A stretch of DNA of 64,000 nucleotides from Alphaproteobacteria bacterium (GTDB taxonomy: Bacteria; Pseudomonadota; Alphaproteobacteria; Rhizobiales; Beijerinckiaceae): the NCBI GenBank assembly GCA_021325385.1, contig JAJPHH010000202.1:1-64000 (forward strand), in the 5' to 3' direction. A program made the translations under genes and the position numbers. The notes below the pieces were generated by a model that saw only the letters and a list, made by a program, of their open reading frames with translations, searched no databases and had not been told where the DNA came from. Shown one piece after another: positions 8,375 through 18,852 of the stretch; positions within the stretch are counted from its first letter, which is position 1, and the number at the start of each line of letters is the position of its first letter.

Positions 8375-9241
8375 ATGGCCACACGGCAAACTGCGGCCGC
8401 GGCCCGAATGTTGGTTGCGCCGTCAGTCATCCTGCTCTTCCTGTGGATGATCGTCCCACTGGCCATGACGATCTATTTCTCGATGCTCAATTACAATCTG
8501 CTCGAACCCGACACCGCCCGCTTTATCGGCCTGCAGAACTATATCGATTTCGTCGACGATCCCGATTTCATCGGCGCGCTCATAAACACCCTGATCATCG
8601 TCGCCGCGGTCCTGGTCATCAGCGTGGTCGGCGGCATTTTCGTCGCGCTCCTCATGGATCAACCGATTTACGGCCAGAGCGTCGTCCGCGTGCTGGTCAT
8701 CGCGCCCTTCTTCGTGATGCCGACGGTGAGCGCACTGATCTGGAAGAACATGCTGATGAACCCGGTCTCCGGCCTTTTCGCCTGGATCGCCACTCTCTTC
8801 GGCCTCACGCCGGTCGACTGGTTCACGAACTATCCGATGCTCTCGGTGATTCTCATCGTCGCTTGGCAATGGCTCCCTTTCGCGAGCCTCATCTTACTGA
8901 CGGCGCTGCAATCGCTCGATGAGGAACAGAAAGAGGCGGCGACGCTCGACGGCGCCAAGGCGGTTTCTTATTTCTTCTACATCGTCGTCCCGCATATGGC
9001 GCGCGCGATTACCGTCGTCGTGCTGATCGAGACGATCTTCCTGCTCAACGTCTTCGCCGAGATTCGCGTGACGACCAATGGCGGCCCGTCGACGACCAAT
9101 ATTCCGTTCCACGTCTTCGAACTGGCCGTGAACAACAACGACGTCGGCGGCGCTGCGGCAGGCGGCATCGTCGCGGTCGTCCTCGCCAATATCGTGGCGG
9201 TGTTCCTCGTCCGCATGATCGGCAAGAATCTGGAGTCCTGA
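8375..9241 (+). CDS. smoF: polyol ABC transporter permease 1 (MalF-like)
   Basis: 288 residues, a six-helix inner-membrane permease of the binding-protein-dependent family. The first helix is APSVILLFLWMIVPLAMTIY. The loop contacting the ATPase reads EEQKEAATLDGAKAVSYFFYIVVP, which carries the EAA-type motif, about two thirds along the protein. It forms half of the channel with the next gene, which begins 3 bp after this stop. ATG 8375 is preferred over a TTG three codons earlier because GGGGGAG lies 9 nt before it. Confidence 0.87.
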   Translation: MATRQTAAAARMLVAPSVILLFLWMIVPLAMTIYFSMLNYNLLEPDTARFIGLQNYIDFVDDPDFIGALINTLIIVAAVLVISVVGGIFVALLMDQPIYGQSVVRVLVIAPFFVMPTVSALIWKNMLMNPVSGLFAWIATLFGLTPVDWFTNYPMLSVILIVAWQWLPFASLILLTALQSLDEEQKEAATLDGAKAVSYFFYIVVPHMARAITVVVLIETIFLLNVFAEIRVTTNGGPSTTNIPFHVFELAVNNNDVGGAAAGGIVAVVLANIVAVFLVRMIGKNLES

Positions 9242-9243
9242 CG

Positions 9244-10074
<831 letters not shown>

Positions 10075-10104
10075 CCAACGATTCGAGCAAGAAAGCACAC
10101 GATC

Positions 10105-11106
10105 ATGGGCAGCATCGAACTCAAGAACGTCCGCAAGGACTTCGGCGCCATCTCCGTCATCAACGACGTGAGCTTCAAGGTCAACGACGGCGAATTCACC
10201 GTCTTTGTCGGTCCATCGGGCTGCGGCAAGTCCACGCTGCTGCGCCTCATCGCCGGACTTGAGGACATATCCTCGGGAAATATCCTCATCGACGGCAAGG
10301 ACGTCAGCAATGTCGGCCCGGCGCAGCGCGGGCTGGCGATGGTGTTCCAGTCCTATGCGCTCTATCCGCACATGACGGTACGCAACAACATCGCCTTCGC
10401 GCTGAAGATGGCGAAACAGCCGAAGAACGTCATCGACGAAAAGGTCAACAAGGCCGCCGCGATCCTCAACCTGACCGATTATCTCGATCGCCGGCCGAGG
10501 CAATTGTCAGGCGGGCAACGCCAGCGCGTCGCGATCGGCCGGGCGATCGTTCGCGAGCCGGCGGCATTCCTATTCGACGAGCCGCTGTCGAACCTCGACG
10601 CCGCTCTGCGCGTTCAGATGCGGTTGGAGATCGGCGACCTCCACAACAATCTCAAGACGACGATGACCTACGTCACGCACGATCAGGTCGAAGCCATGAC
10701 CATGGCGGACAAGATCGTTGTTCTCAACAAGGGCGCCGTTGCGCAGATCGGCTCTCCGCTGGAACTCTACAACAAGCCGAACGGCTTGTTCGTCGCGCGG
10801 TTCATCGGTTCGCCGACGATGAACATCGTCTCGGGACCCGCCGCCGCCAAGCGCAACGCCGCCTCGATCGGCATCCGGCCTGAGCACGTCGATTTCTCGA
10901 CCAGCGCCGGCGAGTGGCCGGGCAAAGTGCGTATCGCAGAGCATCTCGGCGCCGACACGTTCGTCTATGTCGACAGCGATGCGGTAGGACCGTTGACCGT
11001 CCGGCTCGAGGGCGAAGCGCCGGTGAAGCCGGGCCAGACGGTTTATGTGACGCCGCAGGAAAATCGCCTGCATCGTTTCGACAGGGACGGAAAAAGCATG
11101 GCGTGA
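10105..11106 (+). CDS. smoK: polyol ABC transporter ATP-binding protein (MsmK/UgpC type)
   Basis: 333 residues. Walker A is GPSGCGKST (about residues 37-45), the signature [14 protein letters not shown], Walker [12 protein letters not shown] and the switch histidine [12 protein letters not shown]-terminal regulatory extension with TOBE-type strands ([25 protein letters not shown]) marks it as a carbohydrate-importer ATPase of the MalK/UgpC family. It powers the two permeases encoded just upstream. The mannitol dehydrogenase gene begins about 55 bp later. Confidence 0.9.
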   Translation: MGSIELKNVRKDFGAISVINDVSFKVNDGEFTVFVGPSGCGKSTLLRLIAGLEDISSGNILIDGKDVSNVGPAQRGLAMVFQSYALYPHMTVRNNIAFALKMAKQPKNVIDEKVNKAAAILNLTDYLDRRPRQLSGGQRQRVAIGRAIVREPAAFLFDEPLSNLDAALRVQMRLEIGDLHNNLKTTMTYVTHDQVEAMTMADKIVVLNKGAVAQIGSPLELYNKPNGLFVARFIGSPTMNIVSGPAAAKRNAASIGIRPEHVDFSTSAGEWPGKVRIAEHLGADTFVYVDSDAVGPLTVRLEGEAPVKPGQTVYVTPQENRLHRFDRDGKSMA

Positions 11107-11162
11107 CGACCACCGCTCGATGGCGACCCGTAACGACCGCACGTTTTGTCTGGACAAAAGCC

Positions 11163-12641
11163 ATGCCGGTAAAACTGAGCAACGCCGCCCTGACGAGCCT
11201 GAACCGAGACATCGCCGTCCCGCAATATGATCGTTCGACGCTCGAGGCCGGAATCGTTCATTTCGGCGTCGGCAATTTCCATCGCGCCCATCAGGCGGTC
11301 TATCTCGACGATCTTTTCAACGCGGGCCGCGATCACGACTGGGCGATTATCGGCGCCGGCGTCCGCGACGCGGACGCGGTCGTGCGCGAGAAGCTTCAGG
11401 CGCAGGACTGGCTGACGACGATCGTCGAACAAGAGGCCGCCCACACGAGAGCGCGGGTGATCGGGCCGCATGTCGACTTTGTCCGGCCGGGCGACGCCCG
11501 CGCGCTGCTCGACCTACTCGCGCGACAGGATATCCGCATCGTCTCGATGACGATCACCGAGGGCGGCTATTACATCTCGCCTGCGACGCAAGCCTTCGAC
11601 GCCGCCCATCCGGACATTGTCGCCGACGCTAGCAGCTTCGATGCGCCGAAGACCGTGTTCGGCCTAATCGCGGCGGGACTCGCGCGCCGCCGCGCGGCAG
11701 GCGCGCCTCCGTTCACGGTCATGTCGTGCGACAATATTCCCGGCAATGGCCATGTCGCCGAAAACGCGGTGGCGGGCTTGGCGGAGCTCGTCGATCCGGA
11801 TCTGGCGCGCTGGATCAGGACGAACGTCGCCTTCCCGAACTCGATGGTCGACCGGATAACGCCGGCGACGTCCGATCGCGAACGCGCGACTTTGCGCGGC
11901 GCGTACGGGATCGAGGACAACTGGCCGGTCTTCTGCGAAGAGTTCCGCCAATGGGTGCTGGAGGACAAGTTCTGCGCCGGACGCCCTGCTCTCGAGACGG
12001 TCGGCGCCGCCTTCGTTCCGGACGTCGCGCCCTATGAGCTGATGAAGATCCGCATTCTCAATGGCGGTCACGCCGCGATCGCCTATCCGGCGGCGCTGCT
12101 CGACATCCATTTCGTCCACGAGGCGATGGCGGACCGCCAGATCGCCGCCTTTCTCGATCGCCTGACGACGCGCGAGATTCTGCCGATCGTGCCGCCGCCG
12201 CCCGGAACCGATCTCAACGAGTACAAAGCGCTCATCGCGCGGCGCTTCGCCAATCCCAAGATCGAGGATACGATCCCGCGCCTCTGCTTCGACGGCTCCA
12301 ACCGCCAGCCGAAATTCATCCTGCCCAGCGTCGCCGATCGGCTGAGAACGGGCGGCGACGTGAACGGCTTGGCGCTCGCCTCCGCGCTCTGGTGCCGCTA
12401 TTGCTATGGCGAGACGGAGAGCGGCAAGAAGATCGCGCCGAACGATCCAAGCTGGGGGCGCCTGACAGTTGCGGCGCAGCGGGCGCGCCACGAGCCGCGC
12501 GCTTTCCTCGACATGCGCGATATTTTCGGCGAGGCGGCGCAAAACCCGGTCTATGTCGCCGCTTTCTCCGGCGCGCTGTCGAGCCTATGGCGGCGAGGCG
12601 TTCGCCCGACCTTGGCCGATTATCTGGCGGAGCGCCTCTAA
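11163..12641 (+). CDS. mtlK: mannitol 2-dehydrogenase (polyol-specific long-chain dehydrogenase)
   Basis: Oxidises D-mannitol to D-fructose (often also D-arabitol to D-xylulose) with NAD in the cytoplasm. The 492-residue protein belongs to the long-chain mannitol dehydrogenase family: the N-terminal dinucleotide-binding segment contains FGVGNFHRAHQAVY, and the active-site stretch MKIRILNGGHA has the family spacing K-x5-N-x2-H of the catalytic lysine, asparagine and histidine. Length and order match Pseudomonas and Rhodobacter MtlK/MtlD. ATG 11163 (MPVKLSNAAL) is chosen by alignment to the usual family start; the ribosome site before it is weak. It follows the transporter genes and precedes the sorbitol dehydrogenase gene, separated from it by a palindromic repeat. 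No fructokinase was found in the locus. Confidence 0.9.
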   Translation: MPVKLSNAALTSLNRDIAVPQYDRSTLEAGIVHFGVGNFHRAHQAVYLDDLFNAGRDHDWAIIGAGVRDADAVVREKLQAQDWLTTIVEQEAAHTRARVIGPHVDFVRPGDARALLDLLARQDIRIVSMTITEGGYYISPATQAFDAAHPDIVADASSFDAPKTVFGLIAAGLARRRAAGAPPFTVMSCDNIPGNGHVAENAVAGLAELVDPDLARWIRTNVAFPNSMVDRITPATSDRERATLRGAYGIEDNWPVFCEEFRQWVLEDKFCAGRPALETVGAAFVPDVAPYELMKIRILNGGHAAIAYPAALLDIHFVHEAMADRQIAAFLDRLTTREILPIVPPPPGTDLNEYKALIARRFANPKIEDTIPRLCFDGSNRQPKFILPSVADRLRTGGDVNGLALASALWCRYCYGETESGKKIAPNDPSWGRLTVAAQRARHEPRAFLDMRDIFGEAAQNPVYVAAFSGALSSLWRRGVRPTLADYLAERL

Positions 12642-12683
12642 CGGGGACTGCCGCACATGACCGTTGCCCCGTCTTGTCCGCAG

Positions 12684-12768
12684 TGTCATTCCCGCAAGCG
12701 GGAATCCAGGCTGACCTAGCCTCCGGGCGCGGCGGTTCTCTGGATTCCGCTTTCGCGGGAATGGCACA
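12684..12768. repeat. palindromic dispersed repeat, copy C
   Basis: TGTCATTCCCGCAAGCGGGAA at the left pairs with TTTCGCGGGAATGGCA at the right, with GGAATCCAG and CTGGATTCC inside. It fills most of the gap between mtlK and the next dehydrogenase, within an apparent operon, so it may act on message stability or termination there. The copy has small differences from B and D (a missing C in the right arm and GGCA for GACA). Confidence 0.8.
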
Positions 12769-12794
12769 AGACTGACTTGAAAAGGCAAGCCGAG

Positions 12795-13565
12795 ATGAAA
12801 CTCAAGGACAAAGTCGCGATCGTCACCGGCGGCGCGCGCGGCATCGGCCGCGCCGTCGCCGAGCGCTATGTGAAGGAAGGCGCTCGGGTCTTCATCGCCG
12901 ATCTGCAGCCCGATCTCGCCCGCGACGCGTCCGAGGCGATCGGCGACCGAGCCGAGGCGATCGAACTCAACGTCGCCGATCTCGCCTCGATCAACCGCAT
13001 GGTCGCGCAGGTCGTCGCCAAAACCGGCAGGATCGACATTCTCGTCAACAACGCCGCCATCTTCGATCTTGCGCCGATCGTCGAGGTGACCGAGCAAAGC
13101 TTCGACAAGATTTTCGCGGTCAACGTCAAAGGCCTGTTCTTCACGCTGCAAGCTGTGGCGCGCCGCATGATCGCGCGCGGCCAGGGCGGCAAGATCATCA
13201 ACATGGCTTCGCAAGCCGGCCGCCGCGGCGAGGCTTTGGTTTCGATCTACTGCGCTTCGAAAGCGGCGGTGATCAGCCTCACCCAATCGGCCGGGCTCGA
13301 TCTCATCAAACACAAGATCAACGTCAACGGCATTTCGCCCGGCGTCGTCGACACGCCGATGTGGGACGAGGTCGATGCGCTCTTCGCCAAGTACGAAAAT
13401 CGCAAGCTCGGGGAGAAGAAGCGGCTCGTCGGCGCGGCGGTGCCGTATGGCCGCATGGGCCTGCCCGAAGATCATGTCGGCGCCGCAGTCTTTCTGGCTT
13501 CCGCCGACGCCGACTACGTCGTCGCCCAGACGCTGAATGTCGACGGCGGCAATTGGATGAGCTGA
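12795..13565 (+). CDS. smoS: sorbitol dehydrogenase (short-chain dehydrogenase, SmoS type)
   Basis: Converts D-sorbitol to D-fructose (and galactitol to tagatose in the Rhodobacter enzyme) with NAD. The 256-residue SDR has the cofactor loop TGGARGIG, NNAA, the serine in NMASQAGRRGEALV and the catalytic YCASK. From memory it resembles Rhodobacter sphaeroides SmoS closely, including FDLAPIVE, SQAGRRGEALV, GEKKRQVGAAVPFGRMG-like and the end YNVDGGNWMS (here LNVDGGNWMS). ATG 12795 (MKLKDKVAIV) is the family start; the frame upstream encodes part of the palindromic repeat. It shares the operon with mtlK and the second SDR. Confidence 0.9.
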   Translation: MKLKDKVAIVTGGARGIGRAVAERYVKEGARVFIADLQPDLARDASEAIGDRAEAIELNVADLASINRMVAQVVAKTGRIDILVNNAAIFDLAPIVEVTEQSFDKIFAVNVKGLFFTLQAVARRMIARGQGGKIINMASQAGRRGEALVSIYCASKAAVISLTQSAGLDLIKHKINVNGISPGVVDTPMWDEVDALFAKYENRKLGEKKRLVGAAVPYGRMGLPEDHVGAAVFLASADADYVVAQTLNVDGGNWMS

Positions 13566-13589
13566 CCCGAACGAACGAGGCGAGACGCC

Positions 13590-14363
13590 ATGTACATCAA
13601 GAAATTCAGCCTCGAGGATCAGGTCGCGGTCGTCACCGGCGGCGCGCAAGGAATCGGCCTCGCCTGCGTCGAAGCGCTCGCCGAGGCGGGCGCTTACGTC
13701 TACATCGCGGACCGCAACCGCGAAGTCGCCGCCAGCGCGCAAGGCGCGCTGAAGGGCAAGGGCTACGAGACCGGCTTCATCGCCATGGACGTGACCAGTT
13801 CGGCCGAGGTCGAAGCCGGCGCGCGCCACGTCATGGCCGAGCGCGGCAAGATCGACGTCCTTGTCTGCAACGCCGGCATCGCCCGCAGCGAGACCCCGGC
13901 CGAGGACGTCGCTGACGAACATTGGCTCAATGTGATCGACGTCAATCTTAACGGCCTGTTCTGGTGCTGCCGTTCCTTCGGCAAACACATGCTCGCGGCC
14001 GGCAAAGGCGCGATCGTCAATATCGGCTCGATGTCCGGCTTCATCGTCAACAAGCCGCAGCCCCAGGCCTATTACAACGCGTCGAAGGCCGCGGTGCATC
14101 ATCTGACCAAGTCGCTCGCGGCGGAATGGGCGCCGCGCGGCGTGCGCGTCAACGCGGTCGCGCCGACTTACATCGAGACGCCGCTCACCGCCTTCGCCAT
14201 GCAGAACAAGGAGATGTTCAAGGCCTGGATCGACGGCACGCCGATGGCCCGGCTCGGGCAGCCCGAGGAGATCGCCTCTGTCGTCCTCTTCCTCGCCTCG
14301 GACGCGTCGAGCCTGCTGACCGGGTCGATCGTGCTGGCGGACGGCGGTTACACCTGCTGGTGA
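13590..14363 (+). CDS. second polyol short-chain dehydrogenase (arabinitol/galactitol dehydrogenase-like)
   Basis: 257 residues of classical SDR fold: TGGAQGIG for NAD(P), CNAG, serine in IGSMSGFIVNKPQ and catalytic YNASK, ending SIVLADGGYTCW. The end and the PQPQAYYNASK block resemble bacterial D-arabinitol, xylitol and galactitol dehydrogenases more than sorbitol dehydrogenases. Lying last in the polyol operon, 24 bp after smoS, it may produce the pentulose that the FGGY kinase phosphorylates, which would let the locus handle pentitols as well as hexitols. That link is inferred; the substrate is not established. Confidence 0.78.
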   Translation: MYIKKFSLEDQVAVVTGGAQGIGLACVEALAEAGAYVYIADRNREVAASAQGALKGKGYETGFIAMDVTSSAEVEAGARHVMAERGKIDVLVCNAGIARSETPAEDVADEHWLNVIDVNLNGLFWCCRSFGKHMLAAGKGAIVNIGSMSGFIVNKPQPQAYYNASKAAVHHLTKSLAAEWAPRGVRVNAVAPTYIETPLTAFAMQNKEMFKAWIDGTPMARLGQPEEIASVVLFLASDASSLLTGSIVLADGGYTCW

Positions 14364-14426
14364 GGAGCAGGTTCACGCCGAAGACATCGCTACCCGCGCC
14401 CCGCCCTACTGCATGGGCGTAGCCGC

Positions 14427-14507
14427 CTATTTGACCCCTGGCCATATCCAAGGGTCGCGAGCGTCGACGGCGGCGTATTCTCCGAAGCTCTTGTACAGGA
14501 CGCACAT
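14427..14507 (-). other. possible tiny ORF or gene remnant
   Basis: In the gap between two convergent genes the minus strand reads MCVLYKSFGEYAAVDARDPW followed by IWPGVK and stop. The frame stays open upstream to near the AsmA stop codon. The residue composition (W, Y, C, few arginines) is unlike the arginine-rich noise of other antisense frames here, which suggests a real short peptide or the tail of a lost gene. I do not recognise a family. Confidence 0.22.
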
Positions 14508-14577
14508 CCGCCTGCCGCCCTTCAAGCGATCGACCTGATCGCCCCGCGTACATCCGTCTACGAGCCGCCGGGTCTGG

Positions 14578-17500
14578 CTAGCGCAGGTTCGTCCCGGCGC
14601 GATCGGGCGCGGTGAAGCCGCGGGTCAGGGGCGCGGCCTCCGTCTCGTCGAGCGGTTGCGCCGTCCCGTCGAACGCGCCGAAAATCTTGCGCAGGAAGCC
14701 GGGCGTGACCGCAGAGAGAGGATTGACAGCGAGGGTCGGCGCGCTGGCCGGCCCAGAAATGCGATAGTTGATCGCAAACAGGCCCTCATGCGCGCCGCCG
14801 CCAAGGATGACGCCGACGATCGGCACGTGCGAGAAGAGGTTGTTGAGCTGATAGGCCGGCACGAACGTGCCGGCGAGATCGACGCGGTCGCCCCAATAAT
14901 CGATGAAGCCCTGCGCCGTCAGGCCCATCTGCTGATCGTAGATGAGCGCGTTGTGCAGATCGATGCGGCCGGCGCTGCGCGAGAATTGCCCGGTGAGTTT
15001 CTGGAAGGGCGCCGCGTCCGGATCGAGTTTCAAGCCCGTGCTCGCCTGCGTCTGACCCGCCGTCACCAATTGGCGCAAGGCAGGCTCGTTGCGCAGGACG
15101 AAATTCTTGATGTTGATCGCGCCTTCCTGCCGGCCCTCGCCGCTCCTGACGATCAGATCAAAGGCGCCCTTCTCCATCCGCGTATAGAAATCGAAGAACT
15201 TGAGCAGCGCGCCGGCGTCCGCGCCTTGAATGAGCAGATTGCCGCCTTCTTCGCGCCGCACAGTCAATAGGCCGCCGCCGACCGAGGCGTTGAGCCGCAT
15301 TTGCCTCAGCGCGCCGTCGCGGCGCGCGACCGTCATATCGACCTGCGACAGGGCTTGCCGATTGGCGCCGACGACGGTCGCGACCTTCAAGTCCAAATCG
15401 TAGTTCTTGATCTCCGACGGCGGTCCGCCGGTCGCGAACAATCCTTTGAGCACCGGGCGGGCGTCGAGCGTCGCGCCGCGCACGGCGATCCTCCAGACCG
15501 AATCGGCGGCGCTGACCTCGGCCTTCAAGTCGTCGCCAGGCGACAGGCGCAGCTGAGTCAGCTTGGCGGAAATCAGCGCGCCGTCGCTTGAAAATTGCGC
15601 GCCGCCCTTGATCGACGCGCCGCCGCTTTCGAAGGCGAGATTGCTGATCGAAAAACTGTCCGCGTCGCTCCTGAAGGCGAAGGTCGCCTTGGCGGGCTTG
15701 CCGGCCGGCTTGACGAGGCCCGGCAAAAGATTGTCGAGCGAGACGCGCGACAGGTCGAGCTCGGCGTCGCCCGAACTGGTACGTCCCAACGGCGTCTTCA
15801 CCTTGACCGCGATCGGGCCGCCGATCCCCGCGCCGAAGCTCAGGCCGCGCTTGGCGCGGGCCGCATCGTCGAGCGTGAAGGCGATCTGCGCCACGCCTTC
15901 GTCGTTGGGGCCTGTCTTGCCGGCCGAAAGCGACGCGTCGGCGCCGAACAGCTTGCCTTCGCTTACGATCTTGATCGCGCCGCGATCGACGGCCACCGTC
16001 ATCGAGGCTTGGTCGAGACGCTCCGACCCCAGGAACTTGTCGATCTGCAGATTGGTCAGCGCGACGTCGGCGGAGACGACGGCGTCGTCCGAGCGCGCGG
16101 TCTTGCCGAGCTTCAAATCGACCGTGAGCTTGCCGTCGAAATGGCCCTTCGCCGAGGAAAAATCGCCCTGAAAGCCGACAAACCGCTTCAGCGGATCGCG
16201 GGAGATCAGTTCGACCAAGGCGTCGGCGCCGCCCTGAAAATGGGCGCTCGCTTGCGCCGGGTTGAGCGGCTTCGGCGTGGTGTCAGGGACGATGAACGAA
16301 ATGTCGCTCGCCAAGATGCGCTTCCCCGGGCCGACGTCGATGAAGCCGCGCGATCCCTTGATCGTCACGTCATGGCCGGTAAGGACGCCGCCGCCCTCCA
16401 TGCCCGCCATGGGCGGAACGCCGGCGAGCAACTCCGCCGCGACGTCGTGGGCGGAGAAAGTCCCGTGTACGCTGTCGGGCGGCACCGGCCGCTTTTGCCG
16501 CGCGGCGGCGAAGGCGGCGGCGTCCCAATCGATCGAGAGCTGGCCGGCGACGAGTTCGCCGCCCTTGATGTTTTCGATGCACCAATTGCGCACTTCGGGC
16601 GCGATGAAGGTCGGCCACAACCGGGCGAGATTGGTGAGCGGCGAGCGGCCGATGGACATATCGAGCTTCAGGGTCGGCCCCTGATCGGTCGCGACGACCT
16701 CCGCTTTCATCGCGCCGGTCGCGTCCGGGCCGGCGATCGAAAAATTGTCGAGAACGAAGCGCTTCTCGTCGGCGAAATAGCGCGCGTGAAACGCGCTCTC
16801 GCCGATACGGATCGGCTGCTCGCCGGGCCGCTCGCCGGCGAAGACGGTGTCGGTCGAGGCGAAATCGACGCGCCAGGCCGGATCGGACGCCGCCGGCGGC
16901 GTCACCGCGCCGGAAAAGAAGATATGCGTTTCGCCTTCGAATATCTTCACGTTCTGGACGAGAACTTTTTGCGCGGTCGGGTCCCACCGCAACTCGCCGC
17001 CGGCCTCGTCGATGAGCATCGGCTCGTGATCGGGATCTTCGAGCTTGAAATAGCCGGCGCCGAGGCTGAACTTTCCGTCCATCGCCGCGAGCTTGCGCTC
17101 CGCGTTCATCTGCAAGGCGAGCTTGAACGAGATCGGCATGTCGGTCTCGAAAGCGAAGCCGCGCATGCCGGCGCCGAGCAGGATGTCGGCGAAATTGAGG
17201 TCATGCGCCTCGATGTCGAGCGCGCCGTCGCTGCCGCCGCGCGCCTGGACGCTGAGCGACCACGGGCCGGCTTGGCTCCGCGCCGAGACTTTCAACGATG
17301 CGTCGCCATGCTTTCGGGCGAAATCGATCGCAACATCGTCGAATTGCTTCTTCTGGCCGGTCGTCGCGTCGTCGACGGTCAGCCGGCCATGGACCACGCC
17401 GAGCCGCTCGATCGGGATGGACTGGCTGGTCAGGGCGTTGATCATTCCCCAGCCCAGGCTGGCGAAGATCGACGAAGGATGGCCGGCCGCCGATTCCGGC

Positions 17501-18066
17501 GTCGGCGGCAAATCGAAGGAGACGCCGCTCGTCTCGCCGATCGGTTGACCAGCCGAGATCGACAAGGCCCCGTCCGGCCGTGCGGTCAGCGCCAGATCGA
17601 CGCCGACCAGCTCCAGCCGCTTGGCGCGAATCGAGAAGAGAGCGAAATCCCAAAGATCGAGGCCGACTTCTCCCTTGGGCGCGACCAGCAAGGTCCGGCC
17701 GGATTTGTCCTTGATGACCACGCCCTGGAAGGTGAGGCCGAGGCCCGTCTCGCCCCGCTCGAGCGATGTCGGCCCGAGCTGAAACGTGTAGTCGCCGTTG
17801 AACCGGTCTTCCAGGCTCTGGGCGATGCGGGGATTGAGCGAATCGAGGGCGATCGGCCCGAGGCTGAGCCGATAGGACACGAGCCCCACGGCCAGCAGAA
17901 CGCCTGCGGCGAGCCCGCCGACAATGCCGAGGCAAGCAAAGAGCAAGCCGCGCGGCGTCACCCGCCGCCAACGGCTGCGCAAACGCGGCCCTGCGCCGCT
18001 CTCCAGCAGCGCCCGCAAGGCGCGGCGCGCCCGCGTTCTCGTCGCGGCGTCGATATGCTCGGTCAA
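14578..18066 (-). CDS. large AsmA-like/DUF3971 (YhdP-type) envelope protein
   Basis: About 1160 residues from the chosen TTG at 18066 (LTEHIDAATR). One N-terminal membrane helix (LLFACLGIVGGLAAGVLLAVG) is followed by a long periplasmic region rich in beta-strand repeats such as GEVGLDLWDFALFS, VDDATTGQKKQFDDVAIDFA and GSRGFIDVGPG. The C-terminal part has the AsmA-like segment GLTAQGFIDYWGDRVDLAGTFVPAY with PIVGVILGGG. This is the YhdP/TamB/AsmA class thought to bridge the periplasm and move phospholipid to the outer membrane. The open frame extends to 18339, but that would overlap the start of the divergent peroxiredoxin, so the internal start is preferred and remains uncertain. Confidence 0.82.
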   Translation of the reverse strand: MTEHIDAATRTRARRALRALLESGAGPRLRSRWRRVTPRGLLFACLGIVGGLAAGVLLAVGLVSYRLSLGPIALDSLNPRIAQSLEDRFNGDYTFQLGPTSLERGETGLGLTFQGVVIKDKSGRTLLVAPKGEVGLDLWDFALFSIRAKRLELVGVDLALTARPDGALSISAGQPIGETSGVSFDLPPTPESAAGHPSSIFASLGWGMINALTSQSIPIERLGVVHGRLTVDDATTGQKKQFDDVAIDFARKHGDASLKVSARSQAGPWSLSVQARGGSDGALDIEAHDLNFADILLGAGMRGFAFETDMPISFKLALQMNAERKLAAMDGKFSLGAGYFKLEDPDHEPMLIDEAGGELRWDPTAQKVLVQNVKIFEGETHIFFSGAVTPPAASDPAWRVDFASTDTVFAGERPGEQPIRIGESAFHARYFADEKRFVLDNFSIAGPDATGAMKAEVVATDQGPTLKLDMSIGRSPLTNLARLWPTFIAPEVRNWCIENIKGGELVAGQLSIDWDAAAFAAARQKRPVPPDSVHGTFSAHDVAAELLAGVPPMAGMEGGGVLTGHDVTIKGSRGFIDVGPGKRILASDISFIVPDTTPKPLNPAQASAHFQGGADALVELISRDPLKRFVGFQGDFSSAKGHFDGKLTVDLKLGKTARSDDAVVSADVALTNLQIDKFLGSERLDQASMTVAVDRGAIKIVSEGKLFGADASLSAGKTGPNDEGVAQIAFTLDDAARAKRGLSFGAGIGGPIAVKVKTPLGRTSSGDAELDLSRVSLDNLLPGLVKPAGKPAKATFAFRSDADSFSISNLAFESGGASIKGGAQFSSDGALISAKLTQLRLSPGDDLKAEVSAADSVWRIAVRGATLDARPVLKGLFATGGPPSEIKNYDLDLKVATVVGANRQALSQVDMTVARRDGALRQMRLNASVGGGLLTVRREEGGNLLIQGADAGALLKFFDFYTRMEKGAFDLIVRSGEGRQEGAINIKNFVLRNEPALRQLVTAGQTQASTGLKLDPDAAPFQKLTGQFSRSAGRIDLHNALIYDQQMGLTAQGFIDYWGDRVDLAGTFVPAYQLNNLFSHVPIVGVILGGGAHEGLFAINYRISGPASAPTLAVNPLSAVTPGFLRKIFGAFDGTAQPLDETEAAPLTRGFTAPDRAGTNLR

Positions 18067-18250
18067 TCCGGCGCCGTCCTCAAATCCCGCCACTGGCTCA
18101 GCGCGTTGGCGCCGCTCGCCGCCTCCGGCCCCAAGACCGGTCGGCAGGCCGCGGCAAAAGTCAATAATGACAACGCGGAAGTCTCGCCCCTCATTCGATT
18201 GGCCCTGGACCAAACGGCATGCTCCGGTAATAAGGAGAAACGAGGGCGAT

Positions 18251-18754
18251 ATGACCAAAGAATTACGCGCCGGCGACAAAGCGCCGGACTTCGACTTGCC
18301 CGACGATTCCGGCGGGCGTCTGCGTCTTTCCGCTCTCAAGGGCCAGGCGGTCGCGCTCTACTTCTATCCGCAGGACGACACCGAGACCTGCACCAAGGAG
18401 GCGATCGCTTTCAGCCGGCTCGCCGGCAAGTTCGAAGCGGCCGGCGCGCGCGTCGTCGGCGTGTCGCCTGATACGGTGGAAAGCCATCAGCGGTTCAAGA
18501 AGAAGCACAAGCTCGCCATCGCGCTCGCCGCCGACCCGGAGCGCAAGGCGATCGAGGCCTATCGGGTCTGGCGGCAAAAGACCCTGTTCGGCCGCACCTA
18601 TATGGGCGTCGAGCGCAGCACGTTTCTCATCGACGCTCACGGCGCGATCGCCCGCGTCTGGCGCAAGGTCCGGACATCCGGCCACGCCGATGAGGTTTTG
18701 GAGGCCGTCAAAGCCTTGCCCGAATCGAGCCGCGGCCCCGCTGCGAAAAGCTGA
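18251..18754 (+). CDS. bcp: Bcp/PrxQ-type peroxiredoxin, single-cysteine
   Basis: 167 residues; reduces hydroperoxides in the cytoplasm. The peroxidatic motif PxxxTxxC is present as PQDDTETC (cysteine near residue 47), and the thioredoxin-fold context (APDFDLPDDSGG, VALYFYPQ, VVGVSPD) is typical of the bacterioferritin comigratory protein group. The protein contains only this one cysteine, so the resolving thiol must come from a partner: it is a 1-Cys member. ATG 18251 follows GAGGGCGAT. It diverges from the AsmA-like gene. Confidence 0.88.
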   Translation: MTKELRAGDKAPDFDLPDDSGGRLRLSALKGQAVALYFYPQDDTETCTKEAIAFSRLAGKFEAAGARVVGVSPDTVESHQRFKKKHKLAIALAADPERKAIEAYRVWRQKTLFGRTYMGVERSTFLIDAHGAIARVWRKVRTSGHADEVLEAVKALPESSRGPAAKS

Positions 18755-18852
18755 CGCGACAGCAATGACGCGCGCTGCTCGCCGCGTTTGCAAAGAATTA
18801 ACCTTAACAATGTGTATTCTCAGCGTTCGCCGATCGTGATCGGGAGCGTTGA

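Noticed and set aside
14578-18339. AsmA-like gene starting at 18339
   Set aside because: That start would overlap the divergent peroxiredoxin coding sequence, and the extra N-terminal residues look non-coding; a TTG at 18066 just before the membrane anchor is preferred.
15595-18471. Long rightward frame opposite the AsmA-like gene
   Set aside because: The leftward gene shows AsmA/YhdP-type segments and a membrane anchor; the other is its reverse shadow.
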